Assembly (NCBI GenBank): GCA_038373885.1
Contig: JAWZYV010002544.1
Coordinates: 62,001 to 126,000, forward strand
Source: Cheiracanthium punctorium
Lineage: Eukaryota; Arthropoda; Arachnida; Araneae; Cheiracanthiidae
Direction: 5' to 3'
Length of the DNA: 64,000 nt
Below the pieces are notes generated by a model. It was not told the origin of the DNA. It ran no database searches and saw nothing but the letters and a program-made list of their open reading frames with translations. Below, in pieces: positions 11,501 to 26,500 of the stretch. The position numbers were made by a program, and so were the translations under genes. Within the stretch, counting starts at the first letter, position 1. Each line of letters begins with the position of its first letter.

Positions 11501-14500
11501 TATACATGAAAATGGGAGATCTTTTGGATATTTTCTCAGCTTTGATCGAATTCTCAATACTTCGCACATTTATCGTACATCCAAGAAAAGAAATAAATAA
11601 ATGTCACCATGCTGTGGGCTAAAGCACATTTTAGTCATTTCCTTTTTCTTTTATATTATTGTAACAAAAGATACATATTAAATAATGTAACGGTACTTAC
11701 TACTGATTATCCTGATGGTCTGCCAAGACGAGCAATGTTTCACCACGATAAATGTTGGACACATGAAATTATTCATTGTTTGGAGTAGGATTGGCAACAG
11801 TCTGCCAGCACATTGGACGAAAAAATAGTTTGGTGAGAATGTCCGCCAGAATAATACGTAAGCACCAATGCAACCATACTATAAAAACATTGGGTTGTTG
11901 AATCTGTCACATTAACACTTGGTATTGTTAAACTAGAAAAGTACACATTAGTACTTATGTATTATCTCAACAGTCCACCAAGATGAGCAATTTTTCACCA
12001 AGATAAATGCTGGACACAAGAAATTAATGATAGTTTGGATTGCGATTGGCAGCACATTTGATGAAAAAATAATTTAGCAGGAATAACCACCATAATCATA
12101 CGTAACTATCAGAAATCCCTCAGCTTCTGCCATTAAGAAGTGCTTCCGTAGGAATTTGTACAATGTGCTATCATCCAATGCAATATTTTTATAATCATTT
12201 TATGACTGGAAATGTTACTATATATATAATTGTGCCTTTTCATATATTTTGCAGTGTTAGTACTTGGCATTGCTACCATGGCCAACATCGTCTTTTATGA
12301 TGACACCCTAACCCAAATAAATTTAATGGCAAATACTGTCAAAACAAAGAGATATGATTTTCGAGAGAGACTGACTGACTGATTGACTGACTGGCTGGCT
12401 GGCTTGGCAGCTAGTTATATATTATTATACCTATTTTCGCAGCACAAGCACTTTTGGCCATGCACATGGCCATCATCAGGTGTCTTCCTGTTTCAGTGCA
12501 ATACTGATGTGACTAAAAGGAAAATTAAAGAAAAAAAAGAAGAACGCAATAACAATTTACGTTTTGGTACTGCATGTACTTTGTAGTTCCATCTTTTGGG
12601 ATTTTCATCTCTCTCAGGTCACATGTTCTGAGTCTGGTAAGGGTGTTCACCAGGGGCCTGCTTGTGTCTAGTATTCGCATATTCGATATTTAAGTTTCAC
12701 TCCCTTGTCTTTTAATCTTGACTTGCCACTGCATTAATATCATTAAGTGTTACAGTATAGGGTAGTTATCATTGTTGAGCTTTCTTGCCTCATTTGCCAA
12801 TACATCTGCAGTCTCATTTTCATCAATTCCAACATGTGCTGACACCCATTGCATGATGCATTTTTTTATTCAAGCTGAATAATTTATGCAGTATATTGTG
12901 TTTGTCCAGCACAAGTCCTGAGTCTCCTTTTCGAATTCCCTGAAGGGCAGCTTTGGAGTCGCTGAAGATAACAAGTCCTTTTGCTTTTTCTGTTTCTTGA
13001 ATATACTCAACGCTTTTTGAATAGGAAGAATCTCGTAGGGGAAATTTGAGGATATTTTACCTGCATCAACTTTGAATTGTTCTGTTCTTTTACCCTGTGG
13101 AAAGATGAAATTAATGCCAGCTCCTCCATGTTCTAGATTCTTGTCTGAAGATCGGTCAGTGAAGGCAAATAGCAGTTTTCTTTTGAATACAAATCGATAG
13201 TTTTGATTCCTTTGGCTCTGATGTTGACTGCTAGTCCATTTTTGCAGCAAGGTTAAGAAGATAAGTTTTAATTTCTGGGTTTTGGGGCAGTGTTGAGTTT
13301 TGCATTGGTTTCTGTAGGATCACATACTTATTTTGCTCAAGTCCAATCTGTTGTCTAGTTGTTTCCTCAAATTTCAACGTTGAGGATCCTTTGAGCCTGG
13401 TACTTTTGCTCCACATTTGGAAGGCTTGATTGCTAATGTGATCTTTATCACGACTTCTAATATTGTTGGTAAAACTGATAACTTGGAGTTTCCTTCTGCT
13501 TTCAAGTAGTTGTAGTCCACATTCTTGTTGCAGCCTGGCATTGTCAGTGGAAGCAACAGCTCCAATGATAATTTTTTTAGCTCTAGCCTGCATGCAATCT
13601 ATTTTTTTCAACGTTGAGTTTGAAGTATGGGACAAAATCAGCTATGTATATTCCATAATGGATCAAATTAGCTTACTATATGTTGTTTTCAAAAGTTTGG
13701 GACTTGCTCACCAATCCGTGCCACACAGACATTTAAAGATTCTCAACTTTTTAAAAGATTTATTGGCACATTACTTAACATGCTCAGATAAGTGCAGTTC
13801 TGCGTCTAAAGTTACCCCTAAGCAAACAGGGTTTTCTGCATTTGATTGAGGTTGATTGTTCAGGACCAAGTTTGGTGAGAATAAATTCTGTGTTTTCAGT
13901 CTGTGGATAAAATTCTGTATGACATTTTCTATGGATATATTTTCAATTTTAAGGAGTTTGAACACTTTGAGATTTCTTTGGGTGATTGGTTTAGAGAATA
14001 TTTAAATTGCTTCAGATTTTCATCTGAGGGCCAAATATCAATATCATCTGTGTAACAGTCCACTTTTGTTTCTTTGTGAAGATGTGGGTGAATATTATTG
14101 ACGTAAATTAAAAACAACAGGGGACTGAAGACACAACCCTGTGGTACACCGCCCCATGTCTTTCTTTCATGCAAGTAGACACCATTGAAGCATACTTTTA
14201 TTTTTCTGGTCTTAAGAAAATCAGTTATCCAAATTAAGGCATTGCCTTGTATACCCATTTTGTGAACGGTCCGTATGAGTTTCTCTCTCCACTTCGTGTC
14301 AAAAGCTTCCACTTCGTGTCATATCTTGGAAGACAACACTAGTCTTTTTGTGTGGTTTAGCTTGTAGGCCATCAATAATGGATTGTCAGCAGTAGAAAAG
14401 TTTATCTTCTGTGGAGTGGTGTTTCCTACAGGCCATCTGATAAAAGCTGATTTTCTTTTCATTTAAGAGTTCTGTCATAACTCTGTTATGAACAATTTGT

Positions 14501-17500
14501 TCCATAACTTTGCAGAGGATGCTTGTAAGGGCAATAGGCCTGTAGTTTTTACATTCTTCTGGAGATTTCCCTAGTTTAACAATAGAAGCTATGATGGAAG
14601 TTTTCCACATCTTAGGTAGTTTTCCTTTTATCCACGATGTATTGATGATATCTAGAAAATAGTTTCTGGTATTTTCTCCGAAGTGTTCCACCATCTCTCC
14701 AAATATCAAACCGTGGCCTGATGATTTCCTATTGGGAATTTGATTTATTGCTGCATCTAGTTCACTCTTGGTGATGGGTTTGGAAGGTTGTCAACTATTT
14801 TGTATGCTACTGCTTTAAAAAGAGTTCTTCTAACAGATTTCTTTAGTTTTTTGTCTTTGGGTTTGAAGTCAAATCTGCTCATCTTGGTATAGTATTTAAC
14901 TAAAAGGTTAGCAGATTTTTTGTTGGTGCTAACAATTTCATTCAATGAAAGGATAACATTTAATGTTTGAGTCTTAGTATTGACCAATCTGTTGTTCAAA
15001 GCTTTTGCATTCAGAAATTTTCTCTTCAATGCTTTGTTTTAAATTGTTGAGTTTTTTCCTGTTTTCTGTAGTGTTATTAGTCCTAAGAAGTTCATTTAGT
15101 TGGTCTCTTCAGTAATCAGAGAATCTATTTCAGCATCCTTCCAGAAAGGAATCCAGTATTTTTTCCTCTTGCCTCTTGGTATGTTTTTCTTAGTTGTTAA
15201 AGTGATGTTTTGTTAAACTGTCACACTTTATCTTCACGATTTTCATATATTGGCACATTTTTTACATAGTTTATCAAGAGTACTGATAAAGTCGGCAAAG
15301 TTTGATTTTCTAAAGTTCCAAGATCTTTTTGTTTGGTCTTCTGGATCAAGTTGTTCACCGAATGCTACGATAATAGGTCTATGGTCACTTATGGGGCTTT
15401 TCAGGACTTTCCGAATGCAAAGGTTGAAGATTTGATGGCTAACAGCTGTTAAATTGATGGCCAATTCTGTTCCTGTTGTTCTGGAAAGGTAGGTTCATCA
15501 TTAAGGAGGGTAAGACCAACATCAAGTAGCAAGTCTTCAACTTGTATTCCCTTTTCATCTAACATTGGTGAGCCCCAGGTTGGGCTCTTCAGGTTGAAGT
15601 CTCCCAGTATGATGACCGGATCGAGGTTATTTCTGCAGGTACAGTCCAACATTGCAGTGTTAACATTGGAATTATCAGGATGGTATACATTCATCAGAAG
15701 AGTCGTGCTACAAAAACACCCTTAATGCTTCAGCCTCTGTGTTGGAGAATTCGTTGAGACAGTTCATTCAATTGGAACATTCTCAAGAAGGGTGACTTCT
15801 TTATACTTGATGCAATTCTTGATGATGCAGAGAAATCAATTTGGTGATGTAGGGAAAAGCCAGTCCACCACCAGATCTATTTTCTCTATCTTTTCTGATT
15901 GTTCTGTATCCATTAATTTTGAATTTCAGGTTTTTGTTGAGTTTGGTTCCTTGCAGACAGGCAATGTGTATGTTATTATTTACCATTATACATTGCAATT
16001 CGCTCTTCTTTCTTTGTGTGCTATTAATGTTCAGTTGAAAAATATTGGAGGTCCTTGTAGTTTACTTGACGCTTTCATTCCAGACTGCAGATGTTGACAC
16101 ATCGGCTGCTCCGGACAAGGTAGCATGATCGCCATATTCAAAATTCATATCCATATCCATAAAAGATGGGGCTGCCAGAGCCTCAGAAAGATTGGACTTC
16201 TCTGGGATCCTTGTGGATCCTGGGATATCCTTAATATATAAAATTAAAGGGCCATCTAGTAGGTGTGTGAAACTCTTTGGATACTTCAGAAGGATATATT
16301 GCTTAGTTAGCCATGAGATCTGTTTGGATTACCTGATTTGGGTCAAATATGCACCATTTTGTTATATAATTTGTTGCCGTTATAAAGGTAGCTTCATAAT
16401 GCCTCTCTGATAGAAGTCTTGGTCCCTATTGGCAGAACACTCTAGTAATCAATTTTCACAATCTTCTTTTGATGCCAATTTCTTATCACTAAGGAAGTTT
16501 TGCAATGCACGAAAAACATTGTAATCGCTTGATGCCGGATCCAGACTATATGGTGGATGCATCAGAACTTCCCAACCAATCTCCCAGAGTTTCTGACTGA
16601 GTCACTATAGACGTGTTTGGCCTGGTGTTGTCCTGATAGAACACAACACCTCTCCTGTTGGACTATTCTGGCTGTTTCTGGTCAATCGCTAACTTCAAAC
16701 ATTCCAGTTGACAGTAGAGATCCAAATTTAGTGTTTGGCCATATGGAAACAACTCATAATAAATGATTCCTTTTCAATCCCACCAAATGCACAGCAAAAC
16801 TTTCTTGGCTGTTATTCCTGGTTTGGTTTGGGATTTTTTGTGCTAGATGGTCTGGCACCATCAGCTTTGTGCAAATGGTAATCCAGCTTTGTGCAAATGG
16901 TTATCTGTTGGCCTACAAGGTGCATCTTTAATATCAAAAATAACTGAACTGAACAGAATAAACAAAACCAAAATTGCACATAATTTAGTGTGGGCTATTG
17001 GTTGAAGTATTGTAATCATAAACACCATTCACAATTTCAGCCACTGTCTGCTTTGTCTTTATCAAAGAAAAACAGTAAAAGTATCAAATTTTCTCTTTGT
17101 TGACTTCTATTTTTAACACCTTAACTGAATGAACCAAATAAAAAAAGATTTTTATAGTGTGAAATACCACCTTTCCAATGAGCATAAATCTGAAATTGTT
17201 TGATTGATACTTTATGAGATATCAATCACTACAGCCATCTACCGACAAAATAATGGATGTCTTTTTTCCCAACCTGATATATCATTTTCATCTCTGTGGA
17301 AATCGAAGAAATGACAAATGTTTTGGCCACACACATCATTCTCATCAACGATACTTATGATTTTCTAGAAATAAAGTTAAAGTCCTTTATTTATTCAGCT
17401 TAAATTTCAGACTTGGGCTTGCATTACAAATTCTTGGGCTTGCGCTTTAGGAAATAACTCCAAATTTATCTCTGGTTACTCTGTTCGTAATATCATGACA

Positions 17501-20500
17501 TGCCTGGTAATAATTTGACAGTATAAAATGGTCACCAAGTTGTTGAATTTGTGTTATGCTTGTGTTGTTTACAATGATCCCAACGAAATGCAAGCTTGAT
17601 CATTATGCAGTGAACATTAGATTTTATCTTTATTAAAAGCTAGAGATGCAAATCATTCCTCAAATTTATAACATTTCCCACTTTCCAAGGTTTGCATGTC
17701 TCAGACAGTATAATTCTTAGCTTGGAGGTGATGCTTCAGTAACAATTATTGTTTCTTTACTACTAGCTCTTTAAATTGCCAACATTAAAAACAGTAATGT
17801 GCTTCCAAGTTTTCAGTGCTGTAGTGTTTAATTCTTCTACCTTTTTTTCAATGTGATAAATCTTTACAGTGGATTTATTTATCAGAGAGGTGAGCTCCCA
17901 TCCATTGACTCATAGGTGCGAGTTTAATAAGATAATCAAGAGTAAGAATATTGAAATATTTTTAGCAGCTCTTAAAGCATTCAGATATCTTATATTTGCT
18001 TAATTTATGAGATTATTAACAGAATTAAGTGCTGTAGTGATAACTTTATTTCCTTTCAATTTTATGCACATGTATACTTAGATTGTGGGCTCTGAAATCT
18101 GAAAGCAAAAATCTGAGTGTTTTCCAATATTTATTTTGTTTATTTTAACTCTTTACAGTATCTACTGGACTTTAACTTCAATAATGAAATTTGTATGTAT
18201 TATATTAACTCATTATTTCCTTTAATTAATTTGTACATTATATTAGCTTGCTGTTATAATTTTGATAACTTAAGTACAAACATTGAGTTTTATTTATTTC
18301 TTTAAGAGCTTAAGAGTTTTATTTATTTCTAAGTTTTAAGAGCTGTTTCAAATGTTAGTTTGTTAGTAAGCAACAAACCTTTATCTAATTTGATAGGTAA
18401 AAAATGTACCTTTAATATGGACTTTTCTTCTTATAATTGATATTTTTCTTCCTATATTTAAACAGCTAGAAAACAAGAAATTGTTAAGATTACTGAACAG
18501 TTGATTGATGCCATTAATACAGGAGATTATGAAACATACACGTAAGTTGAATTATAATAATAATATTTATTATTATTTTAATTAAACTGTATTAAAGAAT
18601 GAACAAAAGTTCCTATATGTATGTTCCAAAATTTATTTTCAGGAAATACTGTGATCCACATATGACAGCTTTTGAGCCCGAGGCATTGGGTAATTTAATT
18701 GAAGGAATGGATTTCCACAAATTTTATTTCGATAATGGTAAGATTTTTATTTGTATGTATTTTATCATATTTGTACTCAAATATTTAAAAAAAAGTTTTT
18801 TTTTTTAAATGATTGATTGTAAATTATTCATGCATTCCAAAAATTAAAATAACCATCTTTTAAAATTAAGTTAAATAAATATTTTTCAAACAGGTACTTA
18901 AAGTAAATTTATTATTTATTGTATGTTGTGTTTTTAAGTGATCATTAATTAGAATTTTATTTTGTTTATAGTTAAGCTAAATTATCTTTTTTTAAATTTA
19001 TTTACATTGTACTAATTTTTAAACTATAAAGTTTATTCCATTACTCTCCTAATATATTTTTTTCCATAATGCAAAAAATAAATTATTTCTTTTTTTAAAA
19101 TGAATAAATTCTTATAATTTGTGTGAATGATATAAACATTCATCTCATTGAATATGTCATTAGATATGTTAAAGCTGACTTGGGAGGTTGGTTTATTTTT
19201 TATGACCTTGTTTGATCTTTTCCCCCATACTGTGGTATTTAATTTGTTCTTTGTCAATTATGCTATAAAAAGACTTGAGTAAATAATTCTTTAAAATACT
19301 AATAAATTATTGGAAAAGTAATTTTATTTAAAAACTATAGACACACTAAAATTTAAAAACTTTTTTTTTCCCCAACGGGCGGGCACTTGCTGATTAGGCA
19401 TTGTCCACTGAACTGCCCGAATGTATTGTGGCCATATTTTTATGAGGGTACCCAGTGGACAGCCAGCATGTGAAGGGACAAACAAGTTAACATACTTACC
19501 CAAGCCGGGATTTAAAAACTGATGCACTGACTTGCATAATTGCAACATGACATAAACAGGTATCTTTTCCGTATTCAGCACAGACTGTTTTGTAAAAGTT
19601 TTTTTGGTTTGCATATGATGAGCTTATAAGTCTGCTGGATTTATTAAAAGCTGTAATACAACTAATATGTAGTTTTATTGGTGACTAATAAATGTAGCTT
19701 TAAATGGAGTAACTCAGAAAATAAGAAAAAAATGTTTCTTACTTAAAATTTATAAAATGTGCAATAAATAAATATTGAATTAATTGGCAATTAAATAAGT
19801 TTACTATTTTGCTGTTATTTTTATTTTACAACCTTCTCTTCTGATATTTAAATTTTTAATGACTTTTTTAATCTTTTGTTTATATTTTCTTTTTGTTTTT
19901 GAATCCTATGTTTTGTTAGTGATTTCCTTAAATTAAAATGTGCCAAATGACTTATTAATAAGAATGAAATGAACAAATAAAAAATAGAGCAAAATTTAGT
20001 GTTGCTTAAATAGCTAGATAATACATTCTAAAATTAAATTACAATTACCAGTTTAGGTGTAAGTGCCATAAATACCAAAATATTCTTTTCTCACTTCTGC
20101 ATGTTAGGCCCATCTGCACAAATTTAAAATAAGTAAACTGACAGTAAATCCTGCAATAATCCTAACAGAAGGGTCTAAGATTAAATTTATTAGTGTGTGA
20201 AAGGCAAATTTTTGAAATGCAAGAATGTTTTCAATGCAAGATGTGCATTCATTTTATTTATGGTAGTTACTCATGATGACAGAAAATCTTTTGAAAATTT
20301 GGGAAAACGCCAAAATTTATAAAGATTTGTTATATTGAAGCTTGTTTTTCCCTCTAACCTTTTTGTGAGTGGCTAGATGTTCTAACCACATATTTATTGC
20401 ATTTATGCTGTACATGACAAAAATTGAAAGCATTAGTCACTTTTCCTATGTTTATTCACCAGATAATGATGAAATTCACACAGAAGGATAAAAGGTGACA

Positions 20501-23500
20501 AAATATCTTCACATTTCCTCTTCCATGTGAAAGATATTTTTCAAAAAAGTTAGTGAAGTTTCAATAAATTGATGTCAGAAATTTAACTATTACTCGCCAG
20601 GCATCTGCAAAAACTGGGAAATGTGATAAGAATGATTGGCTCGTGAAGGGTTAATATATGCTTTACTTATAGCAATTTAATTTAATTATATATTTTTAAA
20701 TATAGACTTCTTAACCCTTTCCGGCACAAGAACTTTTATTGTATTTTCTTGTTTATGCTGATGCCTGAAGTAATAGTTAAATTTCTGATGTCAGTTTAAT
20801 GAAGCATGGATAATTTTTCTGTAAAATATCTATTACATTTTTATAAATATGCATGACACTTTACCTCCTAATATCATTTTGTGCAAATTTCATTATTATC
20901 TGGTAAATAGACATAGGAAAATTACCTAATGCTTCTGAAATTTGTGATGAACACCATAAGTAAGTGGCTAGAACGTCTAGCCACCGCCCGCGAAAGGGTT
21001 AAATGGTGCTTTCCAACCAGGTTGTAAAGCATTATTTGTTATAAGTATTTTGCAGGGTGTCCACCAGGGACTAGAAAGGCAACTTTCGCTACTAATTTAA
21101 AGATAAGACGACTTTGACTTTTTAAAATAAAAATTGTCATTTTCACACTAATTTCAAGCTTTTGGCTACTTTGTACTACTCCAGATGGCTAATTTGAAAA
21201 TCAGATTTTGGTTTTTGCCAACTCCATTTTCTTTTCAAAGTTGTGATTGATCGTTCATCAAACAATCTTATCTGTTTTTTTAATCATACTATAAAAATGA
21301 ATGTGCTATATGCTGTTATGTAAGAAATGAAGTTTTTTAATTTCTTATTTTATTCATTCCTTCTAAAATGAAGTTATGTGGCAAATGCTTATTTTTTAGC
21401 TACAAAATTATGCAAAAATGCTATATTTTTGGCTACTAAAATTAAGAAAATGGCTACTAAACTGGCGACTTTTTTATGTCTGTCAGGCTACTAATGGTAC
21501 TATTTTTGGCCTCCTGACATTGACTCCCTGTTTTTGAGAATCTTATTAATGCATTGCACAAATATCAAACTGCTTCTAAAATGAAAAGTAATTGTATTTT
21601 TTAAATGTTATTAGCAGGATTGTCAATCCTTTCTCACAAAATGTCTCTCATAAATTAATCAAAATTATATTCTAAATTGTACTAATTGTGTTTATTCCTG
21701 GTGATTGCACAAACCTCCAAATTTTGGAGCAATTTCCTCCTACTCGCAATACTATACAAAAGTTATAGTATTGCATTTAAATATTTATCCAACTACACAT
21801 GAAAACTGTGCTTCAGTTTATTTTAGTTGACAACCCTGTAAATATGTTAATTATATTTGTATTTTTCTATTTCCTTGAACATTGACTTTTAACTCTCACA
21901 TTGTTTTTCACTTTATATATTCTATTTTAATTGTTACATAGGGTGTCCCATAAGGATTGGGACAGACTTTAAGGGGAGGTAGGGCACATAATAAGGTATC
22001 AGAGTAACATAGCAATGCTAGAAAAATTGCCATTTTCACTTACCTGTTAATAACCACTGGGAAATGTGTTTAAGTGTTCGTATAATTTTTTAAGTGAGTT
22101 TTATAAAGAATGGGCTTGTCTCCAATAATTTTATCACTGAAATAAAGAATTTTTAAACTAATAATTTTAGTCACATGTTTTCTGTGACAGATACATTAGT
22201 TTTAAAAAAATAGTGGCCAGAGAAATTTTATTGTTGTTTCAACATTCGTTCAAAATTTATTATTAACCAGCTTCATGAAGATATCATTTCTAACCCTACA
22301 TTGCTATGTGATTCTGAATTAATTTGTGCCTGACCTCCCCTTAAAGTTTGTCCCAATATTTATGGGACATTTTGTGTATTATATGGCTTAAAACACCAGT
22401 TTTTAGTTTATTTATGTCTGCATTGTTTTTAAGAATTTCATGTATGAGGGTAGTTCAAAAAGTAAGGTAACATGTCCTCAAACCAAAAATTTTATTCACA
22501 AAATGAAAGAGATACACAAACATAGCAAGGCATTTGGTGCAGTTTATTTTTCAATATAGCCTGCATGGACATCAAAGCATTTGTTTCGTCTTCATACCAG
22601 TCTATTGAAACTGGTTTTGAAGAAATCAAGGCCTTCTTACTCAGCCACTTAACAGTAGCCTTCTAAACTGTGGTATTGGTTTGGAAATGTCATCCTGCCA
22701 GGTGCTTCTGCAACACCTGGAAGAGATGAAAATCAGTGGGTGCAAGATCTGAGTTCCAGAGGATGTTCCAGTACTGTCCATTAAAAACTAACCACTGCAT
22801 TACTTGCATTTGATTGCTGTGATCTTCTATTGTAGCTTGACATGGAATTTCATTAATTTGGGGAATATGTACACACGTGAAAGCTCTTGTTACCTTACAT
22901 TTGGAGACACCTACATGTAAGATGTATTATTTTAAATGTATACTGTAGAATTATAATATGTCTTATTGATGTTGTATAAAAATTAAATTTTATTTGCATT
23001 TTTACTTTAAAAAATACTAAATTTTAAAAATTGGGAAATACTAATATCTATTTAATGTTTACATTGAATTTACACATTTCACTGAAAAACATTTTTTAAT
23101 GTTGCATTCACATGGATTGCATTTATGGTGAGCGGAAAAGAGTTTTTTGCATGTTTGTATGTGGTAACTGTACTGTATTGCTTTGTATTTTTATGTCTGC
23201 TTTGCTTCCCAGCATTTTTTCAGTAAAACTACTTTGTGATATATTAACAGAGGTAGTGTTTATTTTTCACTTTGAATGATATTGCTTAGTGGTTACAAAA
23301 ATGTATATTATCTAGGTTCTCTTAACAAATGATATTTACAGAACTGGATACCTTGTCCTTTAAATTCAAAATAGCTTTAGAGAAGGATATATATATATGC
23401 AAATGCGCGAGTGTGTATGCATGTTAATTCACACACTTCAGTTTAATAACATGAGAATTGATAATGACTAACAGAAGTGGTGGATTGTCTACTAAGGTTC

Positions 23501-26500
23501 AGAAAAGACATGGGGATCAGGTTTAAATATTAATTTCTTGCATAGTTCATGTTAATTAGTGAAGTATTTTGACTGATTTTAACATAACATTCAAACCCCC
23601 CCAAAAAGAACAATTATGATAAATCAAAATGTTATTAAAAAAATAGGCATTAATGGCTTGATTTTATTGTTAAAAGTTTATCTGTCTCACATTTGTATCT
23701 GCATGAAAAAAAAAAGTGATCAAATAACACAGTGAAATTAAATGCTTGCACACTTTTTTAAAGCCTTGCATGGTGGCTCTGTGGTTGTAGAAATGTTTGC
23801 TTATTTGAGAAGTATATGACACAAATGTTGTGTTGTATAGTTGATTTATAATTAAAGTTATTTTTCTCTTTTGAAGAAAATAAAACTGACTGAATATTTT
23901 TAAAGTAAGCAGTTCAACAAGATTAAAATATTTAACCAAAGAACAGATTATTATTTTGTTTATTTAATTCCACTGTCGGTCATTTTGTTTATTTACTTAA
24001 TTCAACCAATGATAAATATTTTCATATATTGTATTTGGTTTATTTCAATTGTGCCAAATAATTTATTTGCAGAGTAAAATTTCAATGATGTGGTTTTAAT
24101 ACATTATGAAAGAAAAACTGTTTTGTGAATATTATTCTTAAATTTCATAATTATAGTGCAAATATCATGTATGAGTTTTAGTATAAATATTATGGCTATA
24201 ATTAACACTAAAATATAGTTGCAAGAATACATATGCTGCATTAAAAATTTTAAATCTCAAATTTCTGTAGCTTAGTCAAAAAATGTTTAGTGATTTAACT
24301 AACGCAAAAATATTTACTTTATTTCTTGTAAATTTGCTTTTTTTTTTTTTTAACTTCGAGCTCTTTTTTTTGCTGTAAAAGCCCAAAATGGTGTAGCTTT
24401 TTGTATAGATTATTTTTTTAATTCTTTTTTTATTTAAATATGTATTTGTTTGTTAGAACAGTCCCCAGTAAAAAATTGATTTTCTTGCTGTCAGTTTGCT
24501 CAAATTGATGTACTTTGCATTAGCTTGTAGAACATTATTTAAAAAATTGTTTCATATTTCATTATTTTGATTCATAATTTTTTGCTATTGCATAATGTTT
24601 TTCTGAAACATTCATTGTTTTTAAACACAGAACTTTAACTTTTTGTTCTTGTTGTTTTGATTAGTACACTCAGGGATCAGATTCTTCAGTTTTTTGGCTG
24701 ATTTCAGCTTTTTGTGAATTAAGAGCAATTCACTTTTTTCTCCTGAAAATTTCCTTTTTTTCTGTGTATTTCTGATCGAAGTTATTAATTGTGTAATATT
24801 TTTATCTTGTAGCACATGCTCTGATGTAAAACTTCTTTTACTTATACTATGTACAAATACCATGTGTACAATTTTTTGCTCTTGTACGATTTCAGTTTTT
24901 TTGCCTTTTTGCCAATCTCATCTCTGTATACTGCATACATAAATAAACTTAATTATTATGCAAATAATGCAATATAAAAATGATATTTATGTTTCTGCAC
25001 TTTTTACTTTGAATTTCACAAGTTTCCATTTGGATTTTGGTTATAATTAAAACTTATGTTCCGTAAAACAACTCTGAACAGCAGAAATTTTAAACGTATA
25101 ATTGTACTGTAAAATTAATTTTTTAATAATTTTAAAATCATCAGCTAATATTCGGTTGAACAAACTGACAGTGTGGGGTAGATTACTTTTGAACCCATTT
25201 TATCATCTATAAATATTTGAATTAGAGCAAAATAGTTCATAAAAATGATCAAGCTGCCATTTCAGTGTTTTTGTATACTAATAGAAACTGCTGTGTAGTA
25301 CACATATTAAAACTGTTGTGCTGATGTGATTGTTATTGGACTATTAATGTACTATTTCCGATTTTTCTATATTTTACTTTTAAGAAGAGAGAAAATTTTC
25401 AGGGCACCCATTATATATGTATATATATTGTACAATTTTTATACTAAGAAAATTTGCTTTGTCATACCTTCTGGCTGATTTTGAAAGAAAAATGTTTTTA
25501 TGCCACAGCATAATTAAAAGGCTCTCTTGTTATTTATCAATAGACTTCTTACAATACCAGTTCAACTGACTCTTTAAAAAAGAAATAAATATTATTCACA
25601 TTTTCTAATATCTGAATATTTAGTATTACATCTATAATAAATAATGGAAAATTAAGCTCATTCATAGTATTGCAATATGAAGAATTGTTTTGACTGATAG
25701 ATTTGCTTGTTTCCTCCAGGAATTTACTAATATAAAAATAAATTCTGCTTCAAAACATGTTTTTTACATTTCACTTTTTTTTTTCAAACCTATTTCACTT
25801 TTGACTTAACCAGTGGTTTGCAAATTCATTTGCAATATAACCACAGGTTAAGTCAAAATTGATTTAGAGTTGTCTCATATTTACACAAAACATTTTCTTA
25901 ATGGAGTACAAGTTTTTAAAAATGGTATCCTAAAGATTCTGCTCTACCTTTTGAGAGTAAAATATCTGTCTTTATATACATTGTATGTATAATTATGTAC
26001 TCAAAAGATATTTTTTCCTTTCAGCTTCAGGGAAAAGTTGTAAGTCCTTGAATACAACGATTTTGAATCCTACAGTTCATCTCTTGGGAGAGGATGGTGC
26101 TTGTGTTGCATATATACGACTTACTCAATATGTTGATAAGTATGTTTGTTTTCTTTCTCTCCTTTTCTATGGGTGTCTTTAACATTTTGGTTTTAATGTA
26201 GTTTTATAATATACTAGCTGTGTCCTGCGGTTTACCCACTATCCCTTGTAGCTTTTAAGCTTTTTGTCTGTCAGTTGCTGCAAACGTTTGGAGCTAGATT
26301 CTTTAGAATGTTTTATCAGTGCATACTGTCTCAGACTTGCATGATTATTTGTACTCTCAAAAGAGAACTCTCCAGTATGGTATATTTTTGCTGCCCTCTA
26401 ATGGGATGTATATTTAGAAAATTTTGATTTTCCTTTAGGTGTATTATTGTTGAAATTTCCTAAATAGAATTACTTCAATTATGATCATATATAATTATAA

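Larger units (their letters stand above)
12370..16310 (-). mobile_element. I-type non-LTR retrotransposon (LINE), 5' truncated and decayed
   Basis: Read on the minus strand it carries in order an ORF1 end, an apurinic-type endonuclease, a reverse transcriptase and an RNase H, followed by a 3' UTR. That order, with RNase H, fits the I group of LINEs rather than jockey or CR1. Reading is broken into many frames by indels, so it is inactive. The 3' UTR contains a perfect stem TGGCCATGCACATGGCCA (12455-12472) and ends in a CTGACTGA-type tetranucleotide run near 12370-12400. The 5' end stops in ORF1 where a mariner begins at about 16310. Confidence 0.9.

Noticed and set aside
12455..12472. Perfect stem as a transcription terminator
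   Set aside because: It is in the 3' UTR of the LINE, where such stems serve the element; bacterial-type terminators do not apply here.
13463..13849. Plus-strand 128-codon frame
   Set aside because: It is the antisense shadow of the LINE reverse transcriptase/RNase H region.
19324..19614. 96-codon minus-strand frame, considered as a host exon or SINE
   Set aside because: No splice context or protein motif; the SINE reading lacks a B box and a second copy, so it is only noted in the intron entry.
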